Positions 10,149 to 23,165 of a stretch of 64,000 nucleotides of DNA are shown here, piece by piece. The notes beneath the pieces were generated by a model. It ran no database searches. It was given only the letters and a program-made list of their open reading frames with translations, and was not told where the DNA came from. Position numbers and translations under genes: made by a program. This stretch comes from Achaetomiella virescens. Its lineage: Eukaryota; Ascomycota; Sordariomycetes; Sordariales; Chaetomiaceae. The first letter of the stretch is position 1. Each line of letters starts with the position of its first letter. The DNA lies in contig JARNGD010000059.1 of NCBI GenBank assembly GCA_031001845.1, positions 1-64,000 on the forward strand. The letters are read 5' to 3'.

Positions 10149-11947
10149 GAACTCAACCCATCCTTTCCCTTATCACCATCCACGGGTAAGGCGCAAGGTC
10201 TCTCCTCATTTTCTTCGGCCCCTGTGACGGATTCTGGAAGGTCAAAACCATTACTAGACCCATTCGACTGGGGCATGTTTGCTTTGTCTGCAATGCCACA
10301 TGAACCACAAACGCTCTAAGCTCATCTCCCAATGACTTCCTGCCTTATTCATGCATAGCGCGCCGAAGGTGTGGGCAGTGTGGCCGGACCGTTGCCGTGT
10401 AAAGGATCATTTGCGATTTGGTCCCCCCCTGGGGCATGGCGCCATCAAGTCCTGGTTCGAGATCCGACAGCTCTCTTTGGCGACCCGTCCCGCTTTCAGG
10501 GGCTGGTGGACGTACAGCGGGCCCCATCTGTGAGGACTGTCACTGACTGGCCAGTGGTCCCTACGCCCTCGGCCAGTTGCCGCCATGGTGGAGGAGGCCA
10601 AAGAGCGGGATACGGCCAATAAAGCCAGCTAATGCATGGCATTGGCAACCAATACCGAGATTGGCGGGCTGGTCGAGGCTTAACCGCTCAGTTTCGCCCC
10701 TTTCCCGGTACCTGGAACCGCCAAGGCCTGTACCCCACGGAGCAGTGATCGGCTGCGGCACTTGAATGTGACCTCCCCGATTGGGCAGCTGCCAGGAGAC
10801 GGGATGGATCAGATAACGCACTTGATGCCGTCCGCCAAGCCCGCCAGACTATGGTAGGCAGGAGTTTGCGGGCTGTTGCAACCTGAGGATGGGGAACGAG
10901 ATTCAAGGAGTCCGGGAAAAGGGTCGGAGTATGGGAACCAAACGGGCGAGTTGCCAATTTTGAAACGGTCTTCTTCCGGTCTTCCATGCAGGCAGCGGCA
11001 CATGATGGGGGAAAGTGAGTTTGTAAGTGGTGGGGGCAGTGATAACGCCTTGCCATTTGTTGTTTTGACGGCAGTGCTGGGCTCTACCCCCTGTGCTGAT
11101 CATCATACCATACATCAGCAAAGTGTTGCGACTTCCGGAATTTAGTCACGGTTTCCGCGTTATCCAGAGCGGATTTCCCGCGCATTCACATTACTTTCAC
11201 CTTCGCGCTCGCGTCGCGGTGAAGGTGGTAAGCTACTCCTAAGGTCGTGACAAGTGGGAATCCTCCACATCCTTGAGCCTCGACTCCTCCACCTTCCTGG
11301 TCTAGTCACCGGTGTGTGACGGGGGTAGTACAACACAGGTACCCAACGATGAGAAGTAAGATCTCGCGTGAAGCGCTGGTGCACGTCATTAAGCTGGTAG
11401 ATTTGACTACTAGCCCTGCTGCCTGTCACGGTGTCCTGGCCTCATTGATGCCTCTCGAATTCGGTTAAAAATGGGGGTTGTTAGTACTATGCTCATGGCC
11501 GACATGTGAAGTGGACGGATAATCACTCTCAGCTGGATGCAGAGACAGGGCGAGCAGGGTTAGCATGGCTTTGCCCACCTCAACGGGCTTTGACATGAGG
11601 GCCAGCCTCCAATAGACCATAAGGATCATCGGAAAATATGCCCAAATTGTTCTGCAAATACCATGATGATTCGGCGTTTTCCAAGCCCTACTACGTGCTT
11701 GACTGTTGCTCTTTTCTCCGTGGACGGGGACATGTATCCCTCGAAGCTGCCGAACAAGAGTCACGCAGGAACAGATGAAGAGTTGGCAAACGCTTTCCAA
11801 CGTTGCGTATTATGCAACTGTGAAAAGATACCCGCTAATCCTTCAACACGATGGCTGCCCCTGGCTGCTCTTCCGATCATCTCACCCCCTTCCCGCCTCC
11901 CGAGCCCAGATCAGTCATCGACTACGGACCCATCACGCTTTCTCAGT
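10149..11947. other. Long intergenic region, no gene seen
   Basis: About 1.8 kb upstream of the protease and downstream of the 2EXR gene. Overlapping short frames exist on both strands, but none has a signal peptide, domain or splice structure that I can support. Confidence 0.5.
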
Positions 11948-12841
11948 CTATGGATTGATAACCCGAGATGCCAGCCCCTCTCCTGAGCTGTCCTGTTCCA
12001 CCCATCCGGGATTGAAGTAGAACCAATGGATTGCACCCTCCGCGGTGTCATTGAACATGTTCTTCAGAACCTGCAAGCTCCGGTGGAGGCTTTGTTGCGG
12101 GTTGCTCTCGGGATCCAGGTTCAGGATTGCCTCCTGAATATCCCGGGCTACAGCGGTCACCTCCGCTTCTTCTGCATTGCGCAGGTCGATCAAAGGCGTC
12201 CTTGGGACTTCTCCCACCGCGGCAATGGACCGGGGCACGATGTACACCCGATTGGTGTGAAACAATGCAGCAAGCCACAAGCTCCTGTGGCTCATCTTCC
12301 AGACACCATCGGGACCGATATCGACGACCAAGTGCGGTTCAATCCCAATCTGCTTCGCCACGAGGGGAGGCTTGTCCCCGTATCCGGGGACGTAGTACGG
12401 CATCGGCCGCCGACGACTCTCGTTCGAGTCATGTGGAAGAAGCGGTGGAATGTAGGTAGGCAGGTCGCGAAGGCAGATGAGGTCTCTTGCCGGATGGTAT
12501 CCCAGCCGTTGGACTTCCGTGACCCATCTGGTTACGGTTCCAGTAGTGTGTGGTTGTCTGGACCCTGACTCTGACGTAGAACTAGTGCGATAAGGCTCGG
12601 CGGACCTCCACCAACGCCTCCCAACAGACCTCGCTCAGAGTGTAAAACGCGCCGGTTAAGGGGTTCGAGTGCAGGGTGAATTGCGGTTCCTGCCACAGCC
12701 AGTCTGCGCGCGGAGCTGGTTCGAGGTGTAGGATCCGTCGGGGGATTGCGTGGTCCCGATGCCAGCTCGGAGCTCGAATGGTAAGGAGATGAATCGGCGG
12801 AACGAGTGTTGCTGACCGCCGTCGTCATGGTCTTGGGACAT
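11948..12841 (-). CDS. 2EXR-domain protein of unknown function
   Basis: ATG 12841 (MSQDHDDGGQQHS) precedes the 2EXR-type motif FRRFISLPFELRA followed by an I-W-D-H-A-I-P-R-R block, the signature of this large fungal family (Phe, Leu-Pro-x-Glu-Leu-Arg, Ile-Trp). A missing base in ATC-GGG near 12760 hides the Trp. Further one-base or stop breaks occur near 12590 and 12530. From about 12500 to the stop at 11948 the frame is open and ordinary (RDLICLRDLPTYIPPL, then YYVPGYGDKPPL, then DIQEAILNLDPESN). 2EXR proteins are lineage-expanded in ascomycetes with no established biochemical role. The gene is on the same strand as both neighbours, with no sign of functional coupling. Confidence 0.7.
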
Positions 12842-13405
12842 GGTGATGCAGCGCTGAGATATTCCCGGACTTCGAACTTGGGGTAAAAGTACATTCTCTA
12901 GAAATGCAGCTGGAACGTGAAGGCATGAGCTTCTTGCTTGATATGTAGCAGTCGAACTGTGATTCAGTGACACATCTAACTGTCTTGGACATTCTGTGTG
13001 GAGTGCATCATCCAATGCTAGAAGGAAACCACGACATGAGTGGGAGTGACTGCACTGAAAACCGCATAGCAGACCAACAAGCAATCAGGCGCAACTGCCA
13101 GGCTCACATCACGCGTCATTCTTGCCAAGTACCAGCCAGATACTAATGGTCTTCTGTCACCTGGTTCGAAGTGAGGTGAACACGCCGTGGCATGTCCAGA
13201 GGGTAACAATCTTTCCCATACTTTCAGCTTCTCAGCCTGTGCATCTGACAAGGTGCTGTTGAGGGGGTGATGGAAGGATACAACACCAGCCACACGCATT
13301 TTCGCAACAAGGCAGAGCTTAAAGCCATGGCTGAGCAACTGTGGCCGGAGCCTCTGGTATCTTGAACTCATTTCTTCAACGATACACACCAAAAACAGGA
13401 GTAGA
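12842..13405. other. Intergenic, no gene seen
   Basis: Upstream region of the 2EXR gene and 3' flank of the sugar transporter. No supportable feature. Confidence 0.5.
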
Positions 13406-15150
13406 CTACGACTTGTACTCATCATGAACCACATTCCTACCGGACTCACTCCCTGACCCCTCCCTGCTCCTCTTCTCCGGCCTGACCTCCACACTCTCTG
13501 TCGGCACATGCTTCCGATGCTCCTCGGTATTCTCATAATCCACCAACAGCTCTCCGTTCTTGCCATACCACCTCGGCTCGGTCCTCGCACGCTGCACAAC
13601 CGTAAACACGCCCTTCCATCCCGGCTCGACCTTGTGGAAGATGTTATCCATCTCCTCGAGCGAGCGGTACGCCGTCTCCGGGTAAAAGAGGTACACGCAC
13701 GGCACCATGAAGGCGTTGATGACGGCAAAGATGATGTAGGTCTGGTAGCCGATGTTGTTGAAGGCGATGGGTGATCATGACGACCAGGAAATTAAAGATC
13801 CAGTTGGCCGACGTCGACAGGGCGTTTGCGGGCGCGCGGATGCGGAGCGGCACGATTTCGGCCGGGTACAGCCAGGTCATGCCCAGCCAGCCGACGGCGA
13901 AGAAGGTGTTGAAGACGAAGAGGAAGACGATGCCCGTGATCTGGTAGGGAGTGGGGTCGCGCGAGTTCACGCCCGCGAGGATGGCCATGGTCACGGCCTG
14001 GCCGACGCCACCGAAGCATCAACTTGCGGCGGCCGACGCGCTCGATGAGAAAGACGGCAGGCCAGGAGGCAAGGAAGTACTCAGTGCCGTTGAGCGCGGC
14101 GCAGGCGCGAGAGAAAGTCGGACATGCCGAGCCCCTTGTAGATGACGGCGGCGTAGTAGGTGAGGTTGATGCCCGAGATCTGCTGGAAGACCTGATTGAA
14201 GTAGGCCAGCAGCGTTCGGTGCAGGTTGCGGTCCTTGCCCATGGTAAAGAGGTCGCGGAAGGTGCCCTTGGACATTTCCAGGACTGTCTCTTTGATGGCG
14301 AGGAACTCATTTTCCACCACGTGGTCGGTTACGTCCTTGTCCTCGAGGGCAGCAATGACCTCCTTAGCTTCGGCCTCACGACCCTTGAGTATCAACCAGC
14401 GAGGGGACTCGGGGAGGAAGGGGATGAAGATGAGGATGATGATACAGAAAAAAACTTGAAAGGCGAGCGGGAAGCGCCAAGCGACGGAGCCGGGAGCGAA
14501 AGAGAGGCCGAGGTCGATCCAGTAGCTGATCATGATACCGCAGGTGATGAGGGCGCCTTCGATCATGACCATCCTGCCGCGCTTGTGAGCCTTGGATGTT
14601 TCTGATTGCCATGTTGGGACCTGAAGAATCAGTCAGCGGTCTGAACGTGAGGAGATAAGGTTCAAGGCGGCGTACTGTTGATGTGTTCCCGCCGTTTCCG
14701 AGACCGGTAATGATTCTTCCAATGATGAACTGCTCAAGCGTGGTGGAGCTCGCCTGCAGGATAGCACCAACAATCATGATAGCGGTTCCGAGCATGATGA
14801 CACGCTTGCGTCCGAGGGGATTTCCGATGAAGATGGTGATGATGGCTCCGAGGAAGCAGCCGAGATTGTACGATGCAACAGCAATACCTTGATATGTGGA
14901 CCGGGTAGAGGATTCTTCGCGAGTGAGGCCGGCGGCTTCGGGGTTGATCAGGGGAAACGCGTCGAGGAAGACCTTGAGCGTTAGGATACCGCCCATGACG
15001 CCCTGGTCTGAAGGGGCTTGTTAGTGGCACGATAGGAAGCTGCGCGAGAAGAAACGTCTTACCATAACCGAAGAGAAGAAAGTCACATCCTGCGATTGTG
15101 CCCACCGCCAGGTTGAGGGCCTGGCCCCTGAGCCCGAGGAACTTCTTCAT
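13406..15150 (-). CDS. MFS sugar transporter (sugar porter family)
   Basis: ATG 15150 begins MKKFLGLRGQALNLAVG, leading to FGYDQGVMGGILT across intron 15008-15062. Sugar-porter hallmarks follow in order: GRKRVIMLG after TM2, GRIITGLGNGGNTST, then (intron 14621-14675) VPTWQSETSKAHKRGRMV, PESPRWLILKGR before the central loop, QQISGINLTYYAA in TM7, and FYPETAYRSLEEMD in the C-terminal tail. The stop is at 13406-13408. The size (about 550 residues, 12 TM) is normal. One-base breaks occur near 14105 (DFLSR to CAALNG), near 14020 (before VGQAVTMAIL) and near 13772 (one C missing before AFNNIGYQTYI). It imports a hexose, pentose or small oligosaccharide; the substrate cannot be assigned. Confidence 0.88.
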
Positions 15151-15250
15151 GATTCTTTACTGTCTGATGCTAAGGCCGGAGCGGGGAACGGGCGAGAGAC
15201 ATCCAAAGGACGATGATCGTACAAACTCGAGATATGGGACGAACGCGGGG

Positions 15251-15256
15251 TTTATA
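15251..15256 (-). promoter_or_regulatory. TATA box of the sugar transporter gene
   Basis: TATAAA on the minus strand, about 100 nt upstream of the ATG at 15150. Confidence 0.45.
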
Positions 15257-18200
15257 TCTCCTGCAGGCAGCCACATCCTGTAGAATTCTTCATCACATAA
15301 ACCAAGACATTCAGAAAACTGGTTCCTCCCGGCTGCAGCGTCTGGGGTCACCGGCATTGTCCCAAGTCTTGGATCCCAATCGGCCGCATTCTCGCATGGC
15401 TTGTGGGGATTTGAGGGCGTGAACAGGTCATGATGAGGGGCTCCGGATTTCCTGAGTGGTGAAGCTGGAGGAAAATCAGGGACCGAGATGGAGAAGGATG
15501 GAGAAGACATGGAGAAGGCAAGGGGGGTTACATGGACAAAAACGTGACGCCGATCCCTCAGGCCATGGTCTTCACCGGCGCTACACAGAAGTTCCAACGG
15601 GCCGGGTCGGCTTGCCCTTGGTCGGAAGCGCCGTGCCGGTTAGAGGCCGTTCGAAGCGTGTAAGTCGTGTAAGTCGTGGATAGTCACGAGGGCAACCCTG
15701 GACAGTCGCAGAGCGGTGGGACCCCTATGACGATGACCAAGAAATCGTCTCGGGCTTATCCCCGATCAGGCATCCCGAACCTGGGCGAAGTGGATCCGGC
15801 GGAGAGCAACGGCAGTTGAGTTGCACTACACGTGTGCCGAGGGTGCCATTTCTGTTTCTGAACGAAAAAAAGAATGGGAATCTGGGCTGGCGATCGCGTC
15901 AAACTTTTCATCACTGGCCACTCGCGCCGTCTCGCTGGGATCGGGGTTGTCCGAACGTCAACGGCACCGCGCGAGTTTGCCTCTTTGAGAAGAAAGGAGG
16001 GGAAAAAAAAAAGGTTCAGGTATTCTTCTGACCTGGAATGCTGTGAGTGGTTTTGCTTCTCTCCTCCACCTGACGTAACACCAACCGTGGTTTCCTGCCC
16101 ATTTCGCCGAGAAGTTGGCCGTGGAGTTGAGACATGGGTGGAAGCATTCGACTGGGGTTGCTGACTGGAAATACGGATAAATTGCAAACCGTTGGCCGTA
16201 AGAAGCCGCGGCAAGTTGTCGATGTGGAGCCCTGAGGGAAACTCTCTGCGGATCGAGGACATGAGTCGGGGTGCGGGGCCCCAGGCACCAGGTGCAGAGC
16301 CGTAGATGCCGGGAGCCCGGCTTCGGACGTGGCATTTCGGTGCTTGGCACGGGCCGAGGCGTTTCCTGGGGCGGTTGCTGCGTGTGTTGAGTGAAGGCGC
16401 CGATGCTCACGATCCTCAAACATGGAGTCCCATTGCTTCGCACGGAATTGGATCAGCGGTGATTAGTGCAACAGTGACTGGTCTTGCCCCTGACAAGCCG
16501 CCGCGAGGTCCTGCTTTCTTGCATCTTTGTGGGCAGTGCCCCTTAAAGAACCTGAGTCTTGCCTCTGCCAAATACTCCTCCTTTTCCATGATTAATTACA
16601 GGTGTTGCCACAACACAATTCCACATGTCAAGTGCTCCTTTGAGCCATACCGCGACATTTATCTGAAGCCTGGAGTCACTTTGCTCTATTCTGTTCTATT
16701 TTGCTCTCTTGGATTAATTAGTCTTAACGTGACCCACTCTCAACTGTGACGGCTCCCCCTCTTTGCCTCCTTCGTCCTTGCCTTAGCAAGTTTCAGGAGC
16801 TCGAGGCCGATTTCTAGTAACTGTAGTGTTTCTGATTTGTGGATTGGTGAGTATCATAATGTTGGTTCGTAGATATAGCTTGTTGTGTTGCTTTGGTGGT
16901 CCCCCTTCCTGGATTTGGTGACTTCCGTAGCTCTGATTCCTGGATCGAGTTGTTCTTGAATTACTGTTCATGGATTTCGTTGCTGCCGCAGCTCTGTTTT
17001 TGGATTGGGTTGCTTTCATAATCCAAATTCCTGGACTTAGTTGCACTTGCCATCTCATTAATTACTGTGCATGGTTGTTTTGTAGCTTTGGCTGTCATAT
17101 CCATCCATTGAGTCACGTCGAATAACTTTTACCGGAGGTCGGGAAAATGTTGAATAATTGGGGTTTTTAGTGTTTGGAATAACCAAACTTTAGGTACCGA
17201 CATATCGTAAGCATGACGCTGATGAGGCTCTAGTGTGTCATATGGTGTCCCAGTTCATGGCTGGGAGAGATTACAGGGACATGAGGGCGCTCTAGGCGCC
17301 GACCCATCAGAACACTATGGGCGCTATTCACATGAGCGTCAACGGTGGCTCGGCCCTCTTGTTCTAGAGGCTGCTGTCATATATGGCTGCGACGTATGAA
17401 TACGAGGTCCTGTTCCCGAAGGGGTGTGGCGGCGACTACGTAGATGAGGCACTCAGGATCATTCGAAGCGTCCGAGGTTAGATATAAACCGCCTGCGGAC
17501 GTGGCAACCATCTATGTCCCGGGGCGAAATCTGGTCCCTAAAGCTGGAGTAACATCAACCCAGACCACAGGTAATAAAGCCTTGACGAGTCATCAAACCC
17601 ATCCATGCCGGTGGATTAGCAAATCGCGAAGGCTCCATGGAAGCAGGAAATCTGACATCAAGAACTTTCTCCTTCATATTTTGAGGGCAATGAGGATTTG
17701 GATTATAACTTGGATTCCCTCCTAAATGAGAATTCACTGCACAGGACAATCAGCTTTCAGATATTAATTCCGATCTATTCTCCTACAGGGGTCAGTGACA
17801 AGAGCAGGCCTCCATCACCATGCTCATCGTCATTGGCAGCAGTGGAGCCGCAGGACAGAACAGCTCAAATAGAACAGCGATCTCCAGTTAGTCTCTGTCT
17901 TTCCCGAAGACATGCCATGGTCCGTCTTGAAACGACTCTTCCTCCCATCGCTTCAACGAGGTGTACCCTTGCTGACCTTTCTCTGCTCGTGCAACTGCGT
18001 CCCTGATTTGGGAGAGGGATATTCCCTGACCTCGACGCTTGACCTGCCTATGTTAGCAGAAGAGACTCTGGAGTTGCTATCCTCGCGTGTTCATTCTATA
18101 TTCGAACCGTGCGAGAATTCGTCGTGTCCTTCATTGTGATCACTGTTTCGCCAGTTGGGCCAGTGTCCGGGTTGACAACGCGGGGTGAGTAAGTGGCAGA

Positions 18201-19710
18201 GTCCGACATCATGTCAGTTACCAGACGGTACGTGGGCGATAGCTAGCAGACCAGGGGGATATTTTGCAGGATACAGGGCTAGGAGGGGCGGTGACGGGCT
18301 GCTCAGAGTTGATGATGAGAAATTCCACGAAGCCATCCCCGTCAGGGAAGAGGAGGCCAACAGGCTTGTTAAATAACGGAAAGAAGATCGAGACTGAGGA
18401 ATATACATGACCAGCGTGGAGGAAAATCTTAAAGTGCCTGTCATTGAATAGCACTTTTAGTGCTGGGGACCCAAGGACCCAAGTACCGGGAACCTGCAGC
18501 TTTCAATACAGAGGAACCGCCGTCGTCTCCGCGCAGCGCAGTACTATTAGCTAAAATTCTTTCGGAATGGTGGACTTTTGGAATAGAGTGGAAGGCCTTA
18601 ACCCTCGGAACGGAGGCCTGGAGGGGGGACGACGTCGGAACCCCTGCAGACCACGAGGATCAGATCTAGCACCAGCGAGTGCATCGACCCGACTCGCAAA
18701 ATGGGGCTCCCTGGTGTCTAGTCTGTCCACCATGGTAAATCTAGTTGGCATTGTGACCCGTCCCCTCGACGAATACTGTGCAAACTGAGAGACAGCTGCG
18801 CGGAGGTTGTTCGCCGGTTGGGTGGTACTCACGCGCATGGCTGAACCGCCGAGCACAGGGAAACTTGAGCCTTCTAGCTCAGCGCCAAGCGAAGGAAGGC
18901 ATGTGCCTGCTGGGGTTATATTTGTGCATTGGTCCCTGCAGGAACCCCACAATTTTGGTCGGATGATGTCCCCACTTGTGTCTTTCGCTCAGGGTTATGT
19001 GAGAGAGACATGGCAGAATGTGGTCTCATGAGGCTATACGGTACAGTGAAGCCTGGCAAAGACAACTCCATTGAGTCACGATAAAAACGGGCATGCCGAT
19101 TATTGCAAGTCGAATTGCCAGGTGTGTTTGCCACTTATCATCCAAAAGCGAGAACCCTCCTTGAGGACATCGGTCCAAGAGTGACGCTCGTCCAATTAGG
19201 GCATTCATTCAACAAGGACATCGCCCAGGGGCCGCTCGACGAATGGGGGAATGGCTCTCACCTTTCATGCGGACGAGCTCATCCCTGTAGTAAGGAAGAG
19301 TGAAAAAGTGACGGAGAGCAGGCAAGGCTCTTGTGCAGGGGGGAGGGACTCCTCTCATTCAGGGGAGGTTTCCAGGGCGCCCTCCCGCAGGCCAACCTGA
19401 ACCAATGAGGTGTGGCCAGCACGGTAATACGGACTCCGTGCGGTCAGGCTCTGTGGCAAGGTCCCTTTTGCGAATGTCGGTGAAGTGCATTGTGGCGCAC
19501 CGTGTTCCAATCCCAGCGATATGTCATTCGCCTCAGCCCTCGAGTTAAGAACTTAATGGAATCCCACAAACCCACAATGAGATAACCGAACACACCTTGC
19601 CCATTATATTCCTCAACTCTCTTCTCTAGCGCTCCCCTCGTGCTTCAGCAACAACCCTACGGCTCCTCGCGAACAATTTGCTGATGCCTCAACTGAGCAC
19701 CTGGATCTGA
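15257..19710. other. 4.4 kb gene-free region
   Basis: No gene, tRNA or transposon could be recognised on either strand. Frames of 60-170 codons at 15756-16262, 16306-16749 and 18551-18952 overlap each other in several phases and lack motifs. A degenerate tandem repeat sits at 16830-17050. Confidence 0.45.
16830..17050. repeat. Degenerate minisatellite (TGGAT..GTTG units)
   Basis: Imperfect units of roughly 30-45 nt share the core (C/A)TGGAT(T/C)..GTTG, often followed by a C(T)-G-C/C-G-T-AGCTCTG-like text. They recur about five to six times across 220 nt. The repeat is noncoding as far as I can see. Confidence 0.4.
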
Positions 19711-21721
19711 CCCAGGCCTAACAGAATAAAAATAACCGACCTTCCGGGTCAAAATCCAGGGCGCCGGACTTATAAACGATATGTGGCTCAGGTATGGGAG
19801 CAGCACAAAGAGATTATCCGCGAGCTGTTCTTGGAGCAAGACAAAACACATGACGAGTTAGCGGCTATCTTGGCCGACCGCCATGGTCTTGACGTCGGGT
19901 GAGTCTTTATTACGTACGCAGCTGGGGTTTTCAGTATACTGATGCTACATCCAGAGCACGGCAACTCAAAAGAAAGACGAACGAATGGGGCTTCGTCAAG
20001 AACATTCCCGCCAAGGAGATGGGCAAGATGGTTCGAGCACGGCAGCGACGACAGGAACAACTTGGCCGGCCGACTAAGTTCCTGCGCAATCCGGGTTCTG
20101 GAGGATTTCAAGTGGTCCCTGCAGCAAAGTTGGATGCTTACCAGAAACGATTTGGAGTTCCTGGCGACTCTGCCATGTCCCCGTCCTCTGGTCTGTCCCC
20201 AAGGTCGCCTCAAATTTTCTTACTGCGAGCTGACCGGAAGCAACCTGAAAGGCTTGCCATCAAACATCATGTGCCAAACACCGTCAAGCCACGCCGCGCC
20301 TGCCCTCAGAGTCGGGTCTCGCGGAGTCGGTTCTGCTATCCCAGCGGCTCGCAGCCGCGATGAGATGGCACTTGAATTCAACAACTCGACTGAACGAGTT
20401 TTCGGCGACATACGCAACGACGATGACGATGACAATGTAACTTCGCGCTCATCGCTCCAGCAGAGCAGCAGAGACGGACCCATTCGCCAGCTCACATACC
20501 TGCTAAGTCCTTTACCTCCTTGCCAGGGACTACGCCTTCGATGGCCACTGCCAGTCAGCGGCTCAAAACTTTAAGCTACTGACTCAAATATACCACAACT
20601 CCTGGCCTCGTGTGATATACCAGTTTCGTGCCGAAGTGATGGACGCCGCCTGCTATTCTGGCTGTCCGCAGAGCCTTGCCGCGAGAGTTGCCGACATCCT
20701 GTCACGATCACTCGTCCGAGAGAGAGAGAAATACGGCAGTTCCAACTCAGAGATTGGCGACGAGGTAGAACTTCGCAAGGTGCTCTATGTACTACGGGCT
20801 ACCGCAACATACTGGGGCTCCGTGATTGTGCAGCAGCGAGCGGTACAAATCTGGGAACCCATCCTTGGACCCAACCATCCAAAGGTGACCCTGCTACGGG
20901 ATAACCTTGCTTCAATGCGCTCCAGCAGCTTGGGAAGCTGCGATTTCTTCGAACGTTATGTCCAGGGAGTCGAAACTAGCGACTTGAGCGCACCCTTGGC
21001 GATCGATCAGCTGCCATCACTGAAGAGAGTAGGAGACCTCCTCCTCCTAGGCGACGCCCCTGGGAATCAACTCTTAGAGAAGCTCCACGCCATCGAGAGC
21101 TCTTCCGCCTCCGGACAACAGTTCAGACTGGAAGTGGCGCGATTGAGATTTGGCAGGTCGAGAGCTCTGCTGGGGCTATACTACTCTTTCATCTGCCGGT
21201 TTTGGGACGCCCAAAAGGCATTTGAAGATAGCGAGCGGTTGATGGAGCATGAGACCTGCGTGGAAATCAAGCTCCATCGCATGCTCTGGTATGCCGAGCA
21301 CAAAACAAGGGTTCAGGACTGGAACAGCGTAAGTAGGCTCATCAGTCGCGCGCATGCGGTTTTCATGGCAAACGACACCGCTTCCGCGTTCATCATCGAC
21401 CATTTTCCCGACCTATTCAAATCGCTCTGCTCAGCTGTCTCGATGCGGATACCCATCGACAAGATTACCAACGACGCCGCCGTTGACGCCAGCAGCCCTG
21501 ATTATCTACAGCCAACAAGCGGTTACCCTCCATCTCCCATCCCTGGCACGCCAGCCATTGCTCACTCATCACCAGCAGTAGCGAACTCGGTCTTGTCTCC
21601 TCAGAGACTATTCCCGCCCACCCCAAGGGGCGCCAATGCGAAAATCAACATCGATGCTTGGCGCCAGTTCGTGCACTTTACTCCCGCGGGAGGGACTCCG
21701 CCAGGCGCTGGGATTAACTAA
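19711..21721 (+). CDS. Clr5-domain protein (putative DNA-binding regulator)
   Basis: The N-terminal Clr5 domain is split by intron 19899-19954. WEQHKEIIRELFLEQDK and HDELAAILADRHGLDVG precede it, and ARQLKRKTNEWGFVKN follows. This matches the fungal Clr5 pattern (helix-turn-helix-like, ending in a Trp after a basic run). A basic and Ser/Pro-rich stretch follows, then a one-base shift between 20170 and 20240, an acidic DDDDD segment, and a break near 20505-20527. A long helical C-terminal frame (20528-21721) begins DYAFDGHCQSAAQNFKLL and ends in a Pro-rich tail at 21719-21721. No in-frame ATG is visible before the domain; the coordinate given is the first codon after an in-frame TGA, so the true start is unresolved. 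The founding member (fission yeast Clr5) acts in silencing; the role here is unknown. Confidence 0.72.
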
Positions 21722-22834
21722 CCCAGAGCTGGGCGTCTTGGCTTTCTTCTGATTTCATGTACTCACCAGGGGTGCAGGAGCCACCCTTGTTTCGACCCTT
21801 TGCCATGTCAAGATCAGGGTTTGGGACCATGGCTATCTCTTCATTTTTGCTTTATGTTTTACCTTACAGAGATCCCACCTGTAGCGCCTCAAGTAGATAC
21901 TTCTCAAGAAATATTTCCAGGATCTGTTGCAACCCTCTTTTGAAGCCGCCGTATTTTGCTCTCCTTTCCTTGCAAGTAATGGGCGCACACAGACTACCAT
22001 GCTATCCAGGGCGTTCGCAAAGCTTCAGCACAGCCATACCGGGTCTCTGAGCCAACTGCCCGTCAGACAACGTCAGTAACCCAACTCAATTGTATATACA
22101 TGTCAGCCAAGAGACGCAGGAGGAAGGAGGATGGGAACCGTACCAAATGGACAGGGAACAGCAGACCCTAAAAGCCATGGCTCGGTGCACTCAGGCTGGA
22201 AGCTGTGGCCTCCAAGGCAGCCACAGCGCACGAGGACCGTTGGTAACGTCGTCCGTGCATATGGACAATTCTTTAGCGGGGATGCACAGGAGACACTCAA
22301 AGATGCTATATGTAACAACACATTTAATTCGCGATATTTTGCCGCCCATAACAACAATAAACAAAATACTCAGCTTTCTACAACTCTCTGAGTAATGAGA
22401 TGCCCTTCCTACCCTTTGTACTCTCTTCCCGAGCCAGGGAGGGTGCCCGGGTCTGCCGGGGTTGACCGATCGGCTCTAGACCGGAGATGTGGGGCCGACG
22501 CTCGGCGATGTACCTTGGATTGAGGTCCTCCGTCCCGAACCGTCCCACCACATAGCGCACGCAACTTACAGGACCAAACCATGAGGGAGCTTCTGGTGGA
22601 TCTCTTATGCCGTAGTGTTACAGTGTCTTACTCTAAAGCACCCAAAGCCGTAGAATTACAGCGCCTTTCGATGTCGGAAGCGTACCAGTGCTCCTTGGGA
22701 CTAGTCCCTTTCTGACCTGACATGGCCTGCCAGACACTGCAGTTGTTGGAGCTTGCTCAGAGAGCATTGTATTTTCCATCTTTGGCTCCTACTTCCCTTG
22801 AATCCAGGCTGCAGGGAGTCTTCCATCACGTACC
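21722..22834. other. Intergenic, no gene seen
   Basis: 3' flank of the Clr5 gene. No supportable ORF, RNA gene or repeat. Confidence 0.45.
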
Positions 22835-23165
22835 TTGAGCACCACTTACACACCTGACACCAAGGTTCGCTATCCTCCAAGAACTGCCGACGCAATGCCA
22901 TTCACTTCAGTCATCATTGGCGCTTCTATTACGGATATAATTGTCTCACACTTCGATTCTGGAATCCAGCAATTCAAACGCGTGGATAGCGGCCGCGATC
23001 GTCCCGGAGACAACCATCGCGCCTTGGACACGAAATTCGAGGAGCAGCGATTACGATTTCTCGACTAGACACACAGCATCTGAATTAATCCCGATAAAAC
23101 GACCTACGCAGGGACGAGCACCGCTGGCCCTGATGTTTTTGGCACCGACACCCCTGCCCCCAATA
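22835..23165 (+). pseudogene. Possible HeLo-like (HET-S N-terminal type) domain relic
   Basis: The frame contains FTSVIIGASITDIIVSHFD, then IQQFKRVDSGRDRPGDNH, then ALDTKFEEQRLRFLD. This resembles the N-terminal helices of HeLo-type domains: a hydrophobic helix, a region of F-(x)3-V-x2-GR type, then a helix LD-x-E-x-x-RLRF before a Trp. The expected Trp and the following Gly are stop codons (TAG at 23066, TGA at 23081). The same frame is otherwise sensible on both sides of them (THSI, INPDKTTYAG, DVFGTDTPAPN). Substitution-type stops argue for a real relic rather than sequencing indels. The HeLo assignment is from pattern memory only and could be wrong. Confidence 0.35.

Noticed and set aside
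13018..13405. C-terminal extension of the sugar transporter frame to 13018
   Set aside because: That frame is out of register with the transporter's PET-x-RSLEEMD tail, which ends at 13406. The extension is 3' flank.
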